Source: Sneathiella chungangensis (GTDB lineage: Bacteria; Pseudomonadota; Alphaproteobacteria; Sneathiellales; Sneathiellaceae). From it: 64,000 nucleotides of DNA. Positions 52,331 to 60,937 of the stretch are shown in pieces (position 1 is the first letter of the stretch; each line of letters starts with the position of its first letter). The DNA lies in contig NZ_WTVA01000004.1 of NCBI RefSeq assembly GCF_009882935.1, positions 245,117 to 309,116 of the forward strand, given 5' to 3'. The notes below the pieces were generated by a model that worked only from the letters and a program-made list of their open reading frames with translations, was not told the origin of the DNA and ran no database searches. The translations under genes were made by a program, and so were the position numbers.

Positions 52331-53617
52331 TTAATGCATATTGTTGGGAAGCCAAAGGGTCAGTGCGGGGAACAGCAGCAAAATTCCGATTGCAATTATA
52401 TGCGTCAGAACATGCGGCAACACGCCAATAAAAATTTCTCTGAGCGGCAGGCCTGAATATTTCGACACAATAAAGCAGTTCAGTCCCATCGGCGGCGTCA
52501 CCATGCCGAGCTCTGCTGAAATGATGACGATAACACCAAACCAAACCAGGTCAAACCCCAGCGCGTGAACGAGAGGCGCTGCGATAGGGACGGTAAGCAC
52601 CAATATGGCCAATTGGTCCATAACGCAGCCAAGGACAATATACAACAGAACTAATCCAAGGATCACCATCCATGGTTCAACGTCCAGCGTGCCAATAAAG
52701 GTTACGACATGCTGGGTTACGTTGGTAACCGCAAAAAACGTTGAAAAAATGTGAGCGCCTAAAACGATAACAGCAATCATGCAGGATGTCTTTACCGATC
52801 GGGAAATCACATCAAACGTCTCAGTTAACGTCCTTTTCTTTCGGGTAAAATAGAATACACCGGCGACAAATGCGCCAAAGGCTGACGCTTCTGTCGGTGT
52901 TGCGACGCCAAGATAGATCACGACTGTCACAGCAACAAACAAAACCAGCATCGGTCCAACCAAACGGGTGAGTTTGATTTTCTCCATAAAGGAAACTTTT
53001 ATCGGAATGGGGGCTCGTTTGGGATCCTGTATCGCGAGAAACATCGTAGTGACAATGATTGTGGTCATGACAACAATGCCGGGTATAACACCAGCGATAA
53101 GTAGCTGACCGACATTAACATCAGCGATTAGACCATAGATAACCATTGCCACACTGGGCGGAATAAGCATTGCCAAAGTGCCGGAAATCGCGACTACGCC
53201 GGCGGCCATTCTGGGTTCATACCCTCGTTCAATCATCGCCTTCAGAGAGGTCGATGACAAGGTGGCGGCAGACGCTGTTGAAGAACCGCAAATTGCTCCG
53301 AAAGCGGCGCCTGCAAAAGCCGTAGCGATCCCTAAGCCGCCTGGCAGTCGACCACACCAGGCAGATGCCGCAGTATATAAATCATCGGCGATGCCTGAGC
53401 GCAATACGAACTCCGCCATCAATAGAAACATTGGAATGACAACAAACATATAAACGGCGGCAGAATCATGCGGCGTTGACGAAAATATGGCTATTACAGC
53501 CGTCATACCGCCAACCATATACAAACCTAGCGCCCCGCTGATTGTCATTGCAAAACCAACGGGAGTTCCAAAAGCGAGCAGTGTAAATAACAGCACAATA
53601 ACGATAAAAGGAATCAT
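52331..53617 (-). CDS. dctM: TRAP transporter large permease (DctM)
   Basis: A 428-residue inner-membrane protein with about 12-13 helices; the TRAP large subunit that moves substrate with sodium. GAAFGAICGSSTASAATLSS and SGTLAMLIPPSVAMVIYGLI are family signatures, as is the ending MGLNCFIVSKYSGLPLREIF. Overlaps the DctQ gene by four bases. No anion of choice can be read from it. Confidence 0.88.
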   Translation of the reverse strand: MIPFIVIVLLFTLLAFGTPVGFAMTISGALGLYMVGGMTAVIAIFSSTPHDSAAVYMFVVIPMFLLMAEFVLRSGIADDLYTAASAWCGRLPGGLGIATAFAGAAFGAICGSSTASAATLSSTSLKAMIERGYEPRMAAGVVAISGTLAMLIPPSVAMVIYGLIADVNVGQLLIAGVIPGIVVMTTIIVTTMFLAIQDPKRAPIPIKVSFMEKIKLTRLVGPMLVLFVAVTVVIYLGVATPTEASAFGAFVAGVFYFTRKKRTLTETFDVISRSVKTSCMIAVIVLGAHIFSTFFAVTNVTQHVVTFIGTLDVEPWMVILGLVLLYIVLGCVMDQLAILVLTVPIAAPLVHALGFDLVWFGVIVIISAELGMVTPPMGLNCFIVSKYSGLPLREIFIGVLPHVLTHIIAIGILLLFPALTLWLPNNMH

Positions 53618-54180
53618 GTTGATTGCTCACCATCAAAAATAACTTCCGGGTCATTTCCTTTAGTTATCAACGCAATGACGTGGAGGGTAAGCCTGATAAT
53701 AAGCACACAGGTCCCCACAAATATAGGAACATATGATAGCCACACAGGCCAAGATATTATCCCTTCATAATGTTGATTTTGCACGAAAGTCTCAAAGATG
53801 CTTTTCCAGTTTGCGTAGGCGATCAATCCAAATGCAATAATCGATAGTAAGACCCAAGTAATATCAGCAATGAGACGCACGTTTTTGCTCATTCCAAAGC
53901 GGAAGAGATCTATCGATATATGCACGCCATCACGGAAAGTTGCTGATATTGCAAAATAAAAGCAAATTACAATCAGGTAATAAGTCGTAAGGTTATAAGC
54001 CCATGAAAGAGGAGAATTGAAAACATACCGGAGCAATGTATCCGCGCTAATAACCACAACCATGATTGCAACGCTGATACATGCAATTACCAGTAAGATC
54101 TGCTCTGAAATTTTAGTAATCCGGTTTAACATATCTCTATATGTCCTAAGGTAGGCTTGAAGCCGGGTTGAGCTAACCAT
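53614..54180 (-). CDS. dctQ: TRAP transporter small permease (DctQ)
   Basis: A 188-residue four-helix membrane protein of the TRAP small-subunit family (SADTLLRYVFNSPLSWAYNL with the conserved R.....P..W, then DGVHISIDLF). ATG 54132 (MLNRITKISEQ) is an alternative start since the first 16 residues are atypical and the ribosome site is weak for both. It bridges DctM and the periplasmic binding protein. Confidence 0.85.
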   Translation of the reverse strand: MVSSTRLQAYLRTYRDMLNRITKISEQILLVIACISVAIMVVVISADTLLRYVFNSPLSWAYNLTTYYLIVICFYFAISATFRDGVHISIDLFRFGMSKNVRLIADITWVLLSIIAFGLIAYANWKSIFETFVQNQHYEGIISWPVWLSYVPIFVGTCVLIIRLTLHVIALITKGNDPEVIFDGEQST

Positions 54181-54270
54181 TCTTATTCATATTGCTTCCA
54201 AATTGTGCCAAAGAGTAAACCAACTAATGAACAACGTTTGGATTAGGTGAGTTTACACACAGTTTAGTGC

Positions 54271-54301
54271 GCCATGGCCCTTATTCTTTTAGAGCCATGG
54301 C
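54271..54301 (-). promoter_or_regulatory. Intercistronic hairpin between dctP and dctQ
   Basis: GCCATGGC at 54271-54278 and again at 54294-54301 (each self-complementary) can form an 8-bp stem with a 15-nt loop, directly after the dctP stop. A hairpin here would keep dctP mRNA levels above those of dctQM, as the binding protein is needed in excess. Confidence 0.5.
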
Positions 54302-54321
54302 ACAACTTCGATAGCTAGTGC

Positions 54322-55344
54322 TCAGTTTCCTGAAGCTTTATAGGCTTCAAGCGTTTCCTTGCCCTTGCGGCCGGCGTCCTCCATTTTCTTTACCCAAATA
54401 TCCCAAACTCCAGAAACGCGGTCCTGCCAAATTTTTTGCTGCTCTTCGGTCAGGGTGACAACATTCATGCCCTCATCGATAACACGCTGACGGCTCTCGG
54501 TGTCGCGACGATCCTGATATTCACATAGAAAGCTTTGCGCCTTAGCGCCTTCTTCGGTGAATATATTTTTTGTTTCATCAGAAAGCGAGTTCCAGGCTTT
54601 GTCACTGATCACCCAAAGAATAATACCGGAACCAAGCTGACTGCCTTCAACCACGTGATCGAATAGTTCGTTAAGTTTATATCCAAACAAACCACTGTAA
54701 GGATATAAAGCTCCGTCGATTACTCCTCGTGTCAAAGCGTCGTATGTTTCAGGTGACGAAACTTTAATAGGTACAGCGCCAAGTGAGCGTGCGGTGTTGC
54801 TCATACCTTCACCATTGGCACGCAGCTTCAGGCCCTTTACGTCATCAATCGTTTCAATGGCCTTGTCGGTCGTGAAAATATTGTACGGTGGTAAACCACC
54901 CGCAAAAATCACTCTAAATCCTTGGACTTTATATTCGGCGTTGTCTAAAATACCGCCAGGTTTTGCGACGCCCCACATTTTTTCGGTAGACTCGCATGAA
55001 GAAGAAAACATACCTGGCAGCTCTGCAACTGAGCTTAGTGGAAATTTATCTGCATGATATGATGTTGAAATCATAGCCGCATCTGCTAATCCTGCCTTCA
55101 ACGCCGCAATATTATTGCCTAGTTGCCCGGCTGGATAGAGTTCCCATTGTATTTTCCCGTCCGTGCGTTCTGTGACAGCATCGGCAAATACTTTACCTCC
55201 GTTTTCCCACAGATAGTGATTTGCCGGGAATAGCCAGGCGACTTTTAGTGTTTTGGCTTCTTCCGCCATCGCCTGATAAGCGTTGGCGGCCGTTAGTGTG
55301 AAAGCGGCAAGAGCAACGGTCGCTAATTTTAAGCGCATATGCAT
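54322..55344 (-). CDS. dctP: TRAP transporter substrate-binding protein (DctP)
   Basis: A 340-residue periplasmic binding protein. Sec signal at residues 1-27 (LATVALAAFTLTAANA), then LKVAWLFPANHYLWENGGKV, IQWELYPAGQLGNNIAALKA and KLRANGEGMSNTARSLGAVP with the Arg that binds a carboxylate in DctP proteins. GGGGGAG precedes the ATG. Ligand is a carboxylate; the neighbouring genes make a C5-dicarboxylate such as itaconate attractive. Confidence 0.88.
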   Translation of the reverse strand: MHMRLKLATVALAAFTLTAANAYQAMAEEAKTLKVAWLFPANHYLWENGGKVFADAVTERTDGKIQWELYPAGQLGNNIAALKAGLADAAMISTSYHADKFPLSSVAELPGMFSSSCESTEKMWGVAKPGGILDNAEYKVQGFRVIFAGGLPPYNIFTTDKAIETIDDVKGLKLRANGEGMSNTARSLGAVPIKVSSPETYDALTRGVIDGALYPYSGLFGYKLNELFDHVVEGSQLGSGIILWVISDKAWNSLSDETKNIFTEEGAKAQSFLCEYQDRRDTESRQRVIDEGMNVVTLTEEQQKIWQDRVSGVWDIWVKKMEDAGRKGKETLEAYKASGN

Positions 55345-55711
55345 TTTATATTCTCCCCCTGTTTGTATTAATTGCTGGCGATGTTAATTGCGTCTGACTG
55401 ATTTGATACCGCTGAAAGCAGTTCTTGTCCTTCATCAATCTCTCGATTTCGCAAATTCTCAATAATTCATGAAGATCTAAAACATATTTTCATAACAGTA
55501 GTCCGTCAAGCAAAATTATAAACCGCACTGCAAAATTAATAATTGACTATGGCCGATTTCTCATCTTAGCTTGTCGTGCAACTTTGGGGTTGAGGGTTGA
55601 TCGCGACATCAGATGAATGCCGCGTGTTCGGTTGCTCCGTTTTGTCTAGCTGACCTGTATGTCCCTAAGATACTGAAATTAAATAAATAAATGTAAATAT
55701 GGATCTCTGTT
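55345..55711. promoter_or_regulatory. Divergent promoter region dctP / acyl-CoA dehydrogenase
   Basis: AT-rich 367 bp. GCAAAATTA is repeated at 55510-55518 and 55530-55538, 20 bp apart. The 19-mer at 55520-55538 shares 13 positions with 51283-51301 upstream of iclR, a possible shared regulator site. No clear -35/-10 pair beyond TTGACT near 55543. Confidence 0.4.
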
Positions 55712-56878
55712 ATGGAAAACACCCTAAGTGAACAACAGCTGGAAATCCGCGAGGCAGCGCTGAAATTATGCCGCCAGTTTGACTTGGATTACTGGCTTGA
55801 ACGAGATAGAGAGGGAGGATTCCCGGAAGAATTTTATCGGGCGGTCGCGGATGCCGGTTGGCTTGGCATTGCTATGCCTGAAGCCTATGGAGGTTCCGGT
55901 CTGGGGATTTCCGATGCAGCCGTCTTTTTACAGGCTGTGGCCGAATCCGGTGGCGCGGCTCAGGCATGTTCCGCAATTCATATGAACATTTTCGGCCTTC
56001 AACCCGTGGTCATCTTCGGATCTGAAGAGCAAAAGCAACGCATGCTCCCGCCGCTAATTAGAGGTGAGGTCAAGGCCTGTTTCGGTGTTACTGAGCCTGA
56101 TGCAGGCCTTAATACGACCAAGCTCAAAACGCGCGCTTTACGCGATGGAGATCGCTATGTCGTGAACGGAAAGAAGGTTTGGATTTCGACGGCGCAGGTC
56201 GCTGACAATATATTGCTTCTCGCCCGCACCACGCCCATCGAAGAATGCAGAAGCCCGACAGAAGGTTTGAGTATTTTTTATACGAAACTGGACCGGGACT
56301 ACGTAACGATCCGAGAAATAGACAAAATGGGTCGGAAGGGGGTTGATACCAATGAAATTTTCTTTGAAGACATGCCCATCCCGGCGGAAGACCTGATTGG
56401 CGAAGAAGGGCAGGGCTTTAAATACATCCTCCACGGAATGAATGCGGAACGGGTATTCGTCGCGGCTGAAGCCGTCGGCATAGCGCGCGCGGCAAATGAA
56501 CGCGCAATACAATACGCAAAAGACCGTGTCGTATTCGGTCGCCCGATCGGCATGAACCAGGGCATACAGCATCCGCTGGCGCAAAACTGGGCCAATCTGG
56601 AAGCCGCTAATCTTATGATGCTTCATGCGGCCAAGCTATATGACCAAGAATTGCCTTGCGGGTCCGAGGCGAACGCGGCGAAGCTGCTTGCGTCGCAAGC
56701 GGCTGTTGAAACCTGTAAAAATGCGATCCTGACGCATGGCGGATATGGCTATGCGAAAGAATACCACGTCGAACGGTTCCTCCGGGAAGTAATGATTCTT
56801 TATATCGCCCCCGTCAGTCCGCAACTCATTCTTTGTAACATCGCAGAGAAAAAGCTGGGTCTGCCGAAATCCTACTGA
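55712..56878 (+). CDS. Acyl-CoA dehydrogenase of the dicarboxylate cluster
   Basis: A 388-residue FAD acyl-CoA dehydrogenase: GIAMPEAYGGSGLGISDAAV, CFGVTEPDAGLNTTKLKTRA, VNGKKVWISTAQVADNILLL and ILTHGGYGYAKEYHVERFLR. At the C-terminal active-site block it has LYIAPVSPQLIL, so the usual EGT Glu is absent. A dehydrogenase of this kind stands in the Pseudomonas itaconate cluster too; its step there is not established. Opens the rightward operon. Confidence 0.82.
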   Translation: MENTLSEQQLEIREAALKLCRQFDLDYWLERDREGGFPEEFYRAVADAGWLGIAMPEAYGGSGLGISDAAVFLQAVAESGGAAQACSAIHMNIFGLQPVVIFGSEEQKQRMLPPLIRGEVKACFGVTEPDAGLNTTKLKTRALRDGDRYVVNGKKVWISTAQVADNILLLARTTPIEECRSPTEGLSIFYTKLDRDYVTIREIDKMGRKGVDTNEIFFEDMPIPAEDLIGEEGQGFKYILHGMNAERVFVAAEAVGIARAANERAIQYAKDRVVFGRPIGMNQGIQHPLAQNWANLEAANLMMLHAAKLYDQELPCGSEANAAKLLASQAAVETCKNAILTHGGYGYAKEYHVERFLREVMILYIAPVSPQLILCNIAEKKLGLPKSY

Positions 56879-56892
56879 GGGAGGGAACTAAA

Positions 56893-57768
56893 ATGAAGCC
56901 GGTAAGGTCGTTTCTCTTTGTTCCAGGCAACAAAGAATCGTGGATCGAAAAATCAGTAAAATCAGGCGCCGATGCCTTGATCCTTGACTTGGAAGATAGC
57001 GTTCCTTTCGAGGGAAAAGAAGAAGCCCGAAAAATCGTATCTAAAAAAATCGGTTGGCTCGCGGATCAAGGACAGCGTGTCTATGTCCGTATCAACCGCA
57101 GTCCGCATATGTATGACTTCGATGACCTGCTTGCCATCGTGCAAGACGGCCTTGAGGGAATTTTTATCTCAAAGCCGATCGGGCCGGAAGATGTCCATAG
57201 CGTCGACATGATGCTATCCGAAGCGGAAATGCGTTATGGCATGGAAATAGGGAAAACACGCGTCATTCCCTTACTTGAAACGGCGCGGGCCAGTCAAATG
57301 GCTTTCGAGATCGCGCAGCATCCGCGTGTTCCGGCAATTGTCGGCGCCACCGCGAAAAACGCCGATGTTGCCCGGGCGCTGGGATATCTGTGGTCGCCGG
57401 AAGGCACGGAAACACTCTATCTCAAGTCACGCGCGGTGATGGCGGCGCGGGCGGCAGGAAAACTTCCTATTGGCGGGGTCTGGCAACAGGTCGCTGATTT
57501 GGAGGGATTGCGAAAGGCCTCCAGGGCGGACCGGGCGCTTGGCATGAGTGGGGAACTCGTACTGCATCCTTCCAATGTAGCAATCGTCAACGAGAGCTAC
57601 AGCCCGACGGAAGAAGAGATCAACTACTACAAGGGAATGATCGACGCGCTTGAAAAGGCGCAGGAGCAAGGCCGTGCATCGGTGATCTACGATGGAGAGC
57701 ATATTGATATTGCGCATGTCAAAACGGCCAAGGAGATAATTGCTCTGTCCGAGATGTTGGAAAACTAA
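56893..57768 (+). CDS. CitE/HpcH-type lyase, probable citramalyl-CoA or malyl-CoA lyase
   Basis: A 291-residue Mg-dependent TIM-barrel C-C lyase. RSFLFVPGNKESWIEKSVKS, ALILDLEDSVP (Mg-binding acids), RVIPLLETARASQM and GMSGELVLHPSNVAIVNESY are CitE-like signatures. No citrate lyase alpha or gamma subunit is near, so it is a stand-alone CoA-ester lyase. With the MaoC and CoA-transferase genes it best fits (S)-citramalyl-CoA to acetyl-CoA plus pyruvate; beta-methylmalyl-CoA is the alternative. Confidence 0.82.
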   Translation: MKPVRSFLFVPGNKESWIEKSVKSGADALILDLEDSVPFEGKEEARKIVSKKIGWLADQGQRVYVRINRSPHMYDFDDLLAIVQDGLEGIFISKPIGPEDVHSVDMMLSEAEMRYGMEIGKTRVIPLLETARASQMAFEIAQHPRVPAIVGATAKNADVARALGYLWSPEGTETLYLKSRAVMAARAAGKLPIGGVWQQVADLEGLRKASRADRALGMSGELVLHPSNVAIVNESYSPTEEEINYYKGMIDALEKAQEQGRASVIYDGEHIDIAHVKTAKEIIALSEMLEN

Positions 57769-57800
57769 ACCAGTTAAAGAATAATAAGGAGAATTTGGAA

Positions 57801-58292
57801 ATGCCTGTAAATTATGAAGAACTTACCACCGGTAAATACTACGAAGAACTGGAACCGGGTAATGTCTACAAGCATTCGATCACCAGAACTGTAAGTGAGG
57901 CCGATAACCTGTTTTTCAGTGCGTTGACCTACAATTCCGCATGGCTTCATACAGACGAAGAATATTCGAAGACCACCATGTGGGGCACGCGCATTGTAAA
58001 CAGCATGTTTACCTTGGCGCTTGTTTGTGGCGTCGGGGTCAATGATGTGACTCTCGGTACAACTTTGGGCAATCTCGGATTTACGGAAATCAAATTTCCA
58101 AACCCTGTTTTTATTGGAGACACAATCCATGTCGAAACAGAGGTGATTGGCAGACGGGAATCCAAATCACGCCCTGATACCGGTATCGTCGAGTTTGAAA
58201 CAAGGGGCTACAATCAGCGCGACGAAGTCGTTGTTACATTGCGGCGGACGGGACTAATGCTGAAGCGCAGTTCGCGCTCTGACGCCAGCTAA
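57801..58292 (+). CDS. MaoC-family hydratase, probable itaconyl-/mesaconyl-CoA hydratase
   Basis: A 163-residue single hot-dog hydratase. FFSALTYNSAWLHTDEEYSK and TTMWGTRIVNSMFTLALVCG hold the catalytic His/Asp region; EIKFPNPVFIGDTIHVETEV follows. Start at ATG 57801, nine bases after AAGGAGA, not TTG 57795. It is shorter than the two-domain mesaconyl-CoA hydratases of the ethylmalonyl-CoA pathway. Adjacent to the CitE-like lyase, it should supply that enzyme's hydroxyacyl-CoA. Confidence 0.8.
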   Translation: MPVNYEELTTGKYYEELEPGNVYKHSITRTVSEADNLFFSALTYNSAWLHTDEEYSKTTMWGTRIVNSMFTLALVCGVGVNDVTLGTTLGNLGFTEIKFPNPVFIGDTIHVETEVIGRRESKSRPDTGIVEFETRGYNQRDEVVVTLRRTGLMLKRSSRSDAS

Positions 58293-58432
58293 CCATTCAG
58301 GCTGGCTCGCTGGCCAGGCCAATAATTTGGTGGATATCTTCGAATAAATACCGATTATTGCCTGGCTCGCGTCCGAACCAGCGGAGATTGTTGCTATAGA
58401 CATGAGAGTTAGCCTAGTGCGTGGAGATTGAT

Positions 58433-59704
58433 GTGAGCGAATACCAATCCATCAACAATTTGGACTTGGCAAAATATATTCAGTCCGGCGATACAATCGT
58501 TGTGGGGCAGGGCGTTGCCGAACCAATTGTACTCACGCAGGCGCTCATCGATCAACGCGACAATCTCGGTCAGGTAAATGTGTTTATCGGCCCCTTGTAC
58601 CAATCCCCTTTTTCGGCAGAACATGCCGATCACCTTAAATTCCTGACTTACTGCGGCGCGGGCACCAACAAGTCGATTATTGAGGCTGGCGCGGCGGAAG
58701 TTATCCTGGCAAATTATTCCGAATTGGCGCCGCTATTTGCCCGAGGGTCATTGCCAAGTGACGTCGTTTTTCTATTGCTCGGTGAGGCGCGAAATGGGCG
58801 CTATAATACCGGGTTGGTGAACGATTACATGATTGACGCCGCCCGACGCGCCCGTGTTGTCATCGCCGAAATAAGTGACCGGGTGCCCTGGACATGTGGC
58901 GCCGAGTTACCAGAGGACATAGTGCCCGACGTCATCGTCAGAACTTCCCGGGAACCTATTTCTCTCGGGTCTTCGGCGCCTACTGAAGACGATTTAAAGC
59001 TCGCTCGCAACGTCGCGGAATTTATCCCTGACGCCGCAACGATTGAGATCGGCATCGGGACCATACCGGATCTGGTTCTGGAGGCCCTTTCCGGGCATAA
59101 AAATTTGGCGCTTCACTCGGGTGTTATCGGCGATGTGGCCGTAGAATTGATTAAAAAGGGTGTGATTGACAATTCACTCAAACCGTTTGATCAGGGCGTT
59201 TCGATCGCGGGCTTCCTGCTCGGTACCCGAAAACTATTCGATTATGCTCATGAGAATCCTTCAATACGCCTTGCGCCCACGTCCCATACCCATGACATTC
59301 GTGTCCTATCTCGGTTGCAGAATTTTTACGCCGTGAATGCCGCCCTGGAAGTAGATTTAACAGGGCAGGTAAATGCCGAAGTAATCGGAAATCGTTACCT
59401 GGGTGCCGTTGGCGGTCAGGTTGACTTTTCACGGGGAGCTAATCTTTCGGAAGGCGGTCGCGCGATCATCGCGGTCTCCTCAACTGCGCGTGGCGGCTCT
59501 GTCAGCCGAATTGTTAATCGGATCGAGAGCGGAATCGTCACAACACCACGGGTGGATGTTGATATCATTGTTTCAGAGTGGGGTTCCGCTGAACTTCGAG
59601 GCACCACTCTCAAACAACGGGCCGAAAGATTATGTGCGATTGCCCACCCCAAATTTCGAGAGGGTCTCGAAAGAGAGGCCCATAAGATGTTTCAAACACT
59701 TTGA
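58433..59704 (+). CDS. Acetyl-CoA hydrolase/4-hydroxybutyrate CoA-transferase family (RipA-like)
   Basis: A 423-residue family I CoA-transferase. IEIGIGTIPDLVLEALSGHK binds CoA, LALHSGVIGDVAVELIKKGV follows and the catalytic Glu lies in AVNAALEVDLTGQVNAE; GGQVDFSRGANLSEGGRAII is typical. GTG 58433 is chosen, six bases after GGAG. In Yersinia the homologous RipA activates itaconate with CoA from an acyl-CoA donor, and RipB (MaoC) and RipC (CitE) are encoded with it as here. Confidence 0.8.
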   Translation: MSEYQSINNLDLAKYIQSGDTIVVGQGVAEPIVLTQALIDQRDNLGQVNVFIGPLYQSPFSAEHADHLKFLTYCGAGTNKSIIEAGAAEVILANYSELAPLFARGSLPSDVVFLLLGEARNGRYNTGLVNDYMIDAARRARVVIAEISDRVPWTCGAELPEDIVPDVIVRTSREPISLGSSAPTEDDLKLARNVAEFIPDAATIEIGIGTIPDLVLEALSGHKNLALHSGVIGDVAVELIKKGVIDNSLKPFDQGVSIAGFLLGTRKLFDYAHENPSIRLAPTSHTHDIRVLSRLQNFYAVNAALEVDLTGQVNAEVIGNRYLGAVGGQVDFSRGANLSEGGRAIIAVSSTARGGSVSRIVNRIESGIVTTPRVDVDIIVSEWGSAELRGTTLKQRAERLCAIAHPKFREGLEREAHKMFQTL

Positions 59705-59726
59705 AGAAAGTCCAGGGAGACGTAAA

Positions 59727-60905
59727 ATGAACGAAAAACCGCTAGCTGGAATTAGGGTGCTTGAACTGGGAGCATATATTTCTGCACCCTATGCTGGCTC
59801 CATTCTGTGTGCGCTGGGCGCGGAAGTCGTCAAAATCGAACCGGTCGATGTTGGCGAGGCGTTTCGACGCGGGGTCGATGATCAAAGTCCCTATTTCGTC
59901 CAGTATAACAGTGGCAAGAAAAGTCTCGCCCTGAATTTAAAGGACCCCAAGGGCGTAGAGATCGTGAAATCCATGTTGCCGGAATTCGATGTTGTCCTGG
60001 AAAACTATCGGGCCGGAAAAATGGCCTCCCTGGGGCTGGGAGCGGACGACTGCCGCGCCGTAAATCCTTCCATTATATATGCGTCTGTTTCCGGGTTCGG
60101 GAGCGGCGGGCCGCTTCGTGACCGGCCTGCATACGACTCGATCGGCCAAAGCATGGGCGGGTTATATTCAATTCTGAGTGACGCCGGGAACCCTCAATCC
60201 TCGGGAACCTGCCTTGCGGATATGACGACGGCCATCGGCACGGCAATGGGAATTATTGCGGCTCTTTTTGGTAGGGAGCGCGACCCGGAACGTCAGGGGA
60301 CAAATCTCGAAACCTCGATATTTGAAGCCGTTTCTCTTCTAACCGTCGATGCGGTAACGCAAATGCATGAATTGGGGGACGATCCGACACGCGGCAGCAG
60401 ACTGCCGCAGGGGCAGAGTTACTGCTTAAAAACTGCGAGTGGTGAGTCCATTACCCTCCATATGTCCTCCTCGCAAAAGTTCTGGAGATCGCTTACGGAA
60501 GCAATTGATTTGCCGGAGCTCGCGAATGATCCACTTTACTTAACCTATGACGATAGAATGGAAAATTTTTCGCAGCTTAAAAGTCTGCTTCAAAGCGAAT
60601 TTTCGAAATACACGCTGAATGAACTCGAAGAACGATTGGGCCGGTCGGATGTTCCTCATGCGCCTGTCCTGACGATATCTCAAATGGTTAGCAGTTCCCA
60701 GGCAAATTGGCTTCAGCTTTTCGACAAGCAGACAGATGATTTACCCTTAGTCCGGCTTCCCTGGCGCTTCGATGGCAAGCGCCCGACGCGATCAAATGCC
60801 GTGGCAAAGGTCGGCGAGCATTCGCGCGAAATTCTAGAAAATGTTATGGATGAAAAAGAACTCAACAACCTGTTTGAACGCGGCATTACCTCAACACCGC
60901 ATTAA
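59727..60905 (+). CDS. CaiB/BaiF family III CoA-transferase
   Basis: A 392-residue CoA-transferase: PLAGIRVLELGAYISAPYAG, VVKIEPVDVGEAFRRG and the catalytic Asp D165 in GTCLADMTTAIGTAM. The His of racemases is absent (RPAYDSIGQSMGG), so this one is a true transferase. A protein of this family serves as the itaconate CoA-transferase in Pseudomonas, so the cluster carries two unrelated candidates for the same step. ATG 59727 is preceded by AGGGAG. Confidence 0.84.
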   Translation: MNEKPLAGIRVLELGAYISAPYAGSILCALGAEVVKIEPVDVGEAFRRGVDDQSPYFVQYNSGKKSLALNLKDPKGVEIVKSMLPEFDVVLENYRAGKMASLGLGADDCRAVNPSIIYASVSGFGSGGPLRDRPAYDSIGQSMGGLYSILSDAGNPQSSGTCLADMTTAIGTAMGIIAALFGRERDPERQGTNLETSIFEAVSLLTVDAVTQMHELGDDPTRGSRLPQGQSYCLKTASGESITLHMSSSQKFWRSLTEAIDLPELANDPLYLTYDDRMENFSQLKSLLQSEFSKYTLNELEERLGRSDVPHAPVLTISQMVSSSQANWLQLFDKQTDDLPLVRLPWRFDGKRPTRSNAVAKVGEHSREILENVMDEKELNNLFERGITSTPH

Positions 60906-60937
60906 TTTCGATTTCAATAAGGAGAGATGAGGGCACC

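Noticed and set aside
56893-57768. Citrate lyase beta subunit
   Set aside because: No alpha, gamma or accessory citrate lyase genes nearby; the context is CoA-ester catabolism.
42332-60905. Prophage or integrative element carrying the catabolic clusters
   Set aside because: No integrase, phage gene, tRNA target or direct-repeat boundary seen; composition is even across the region.
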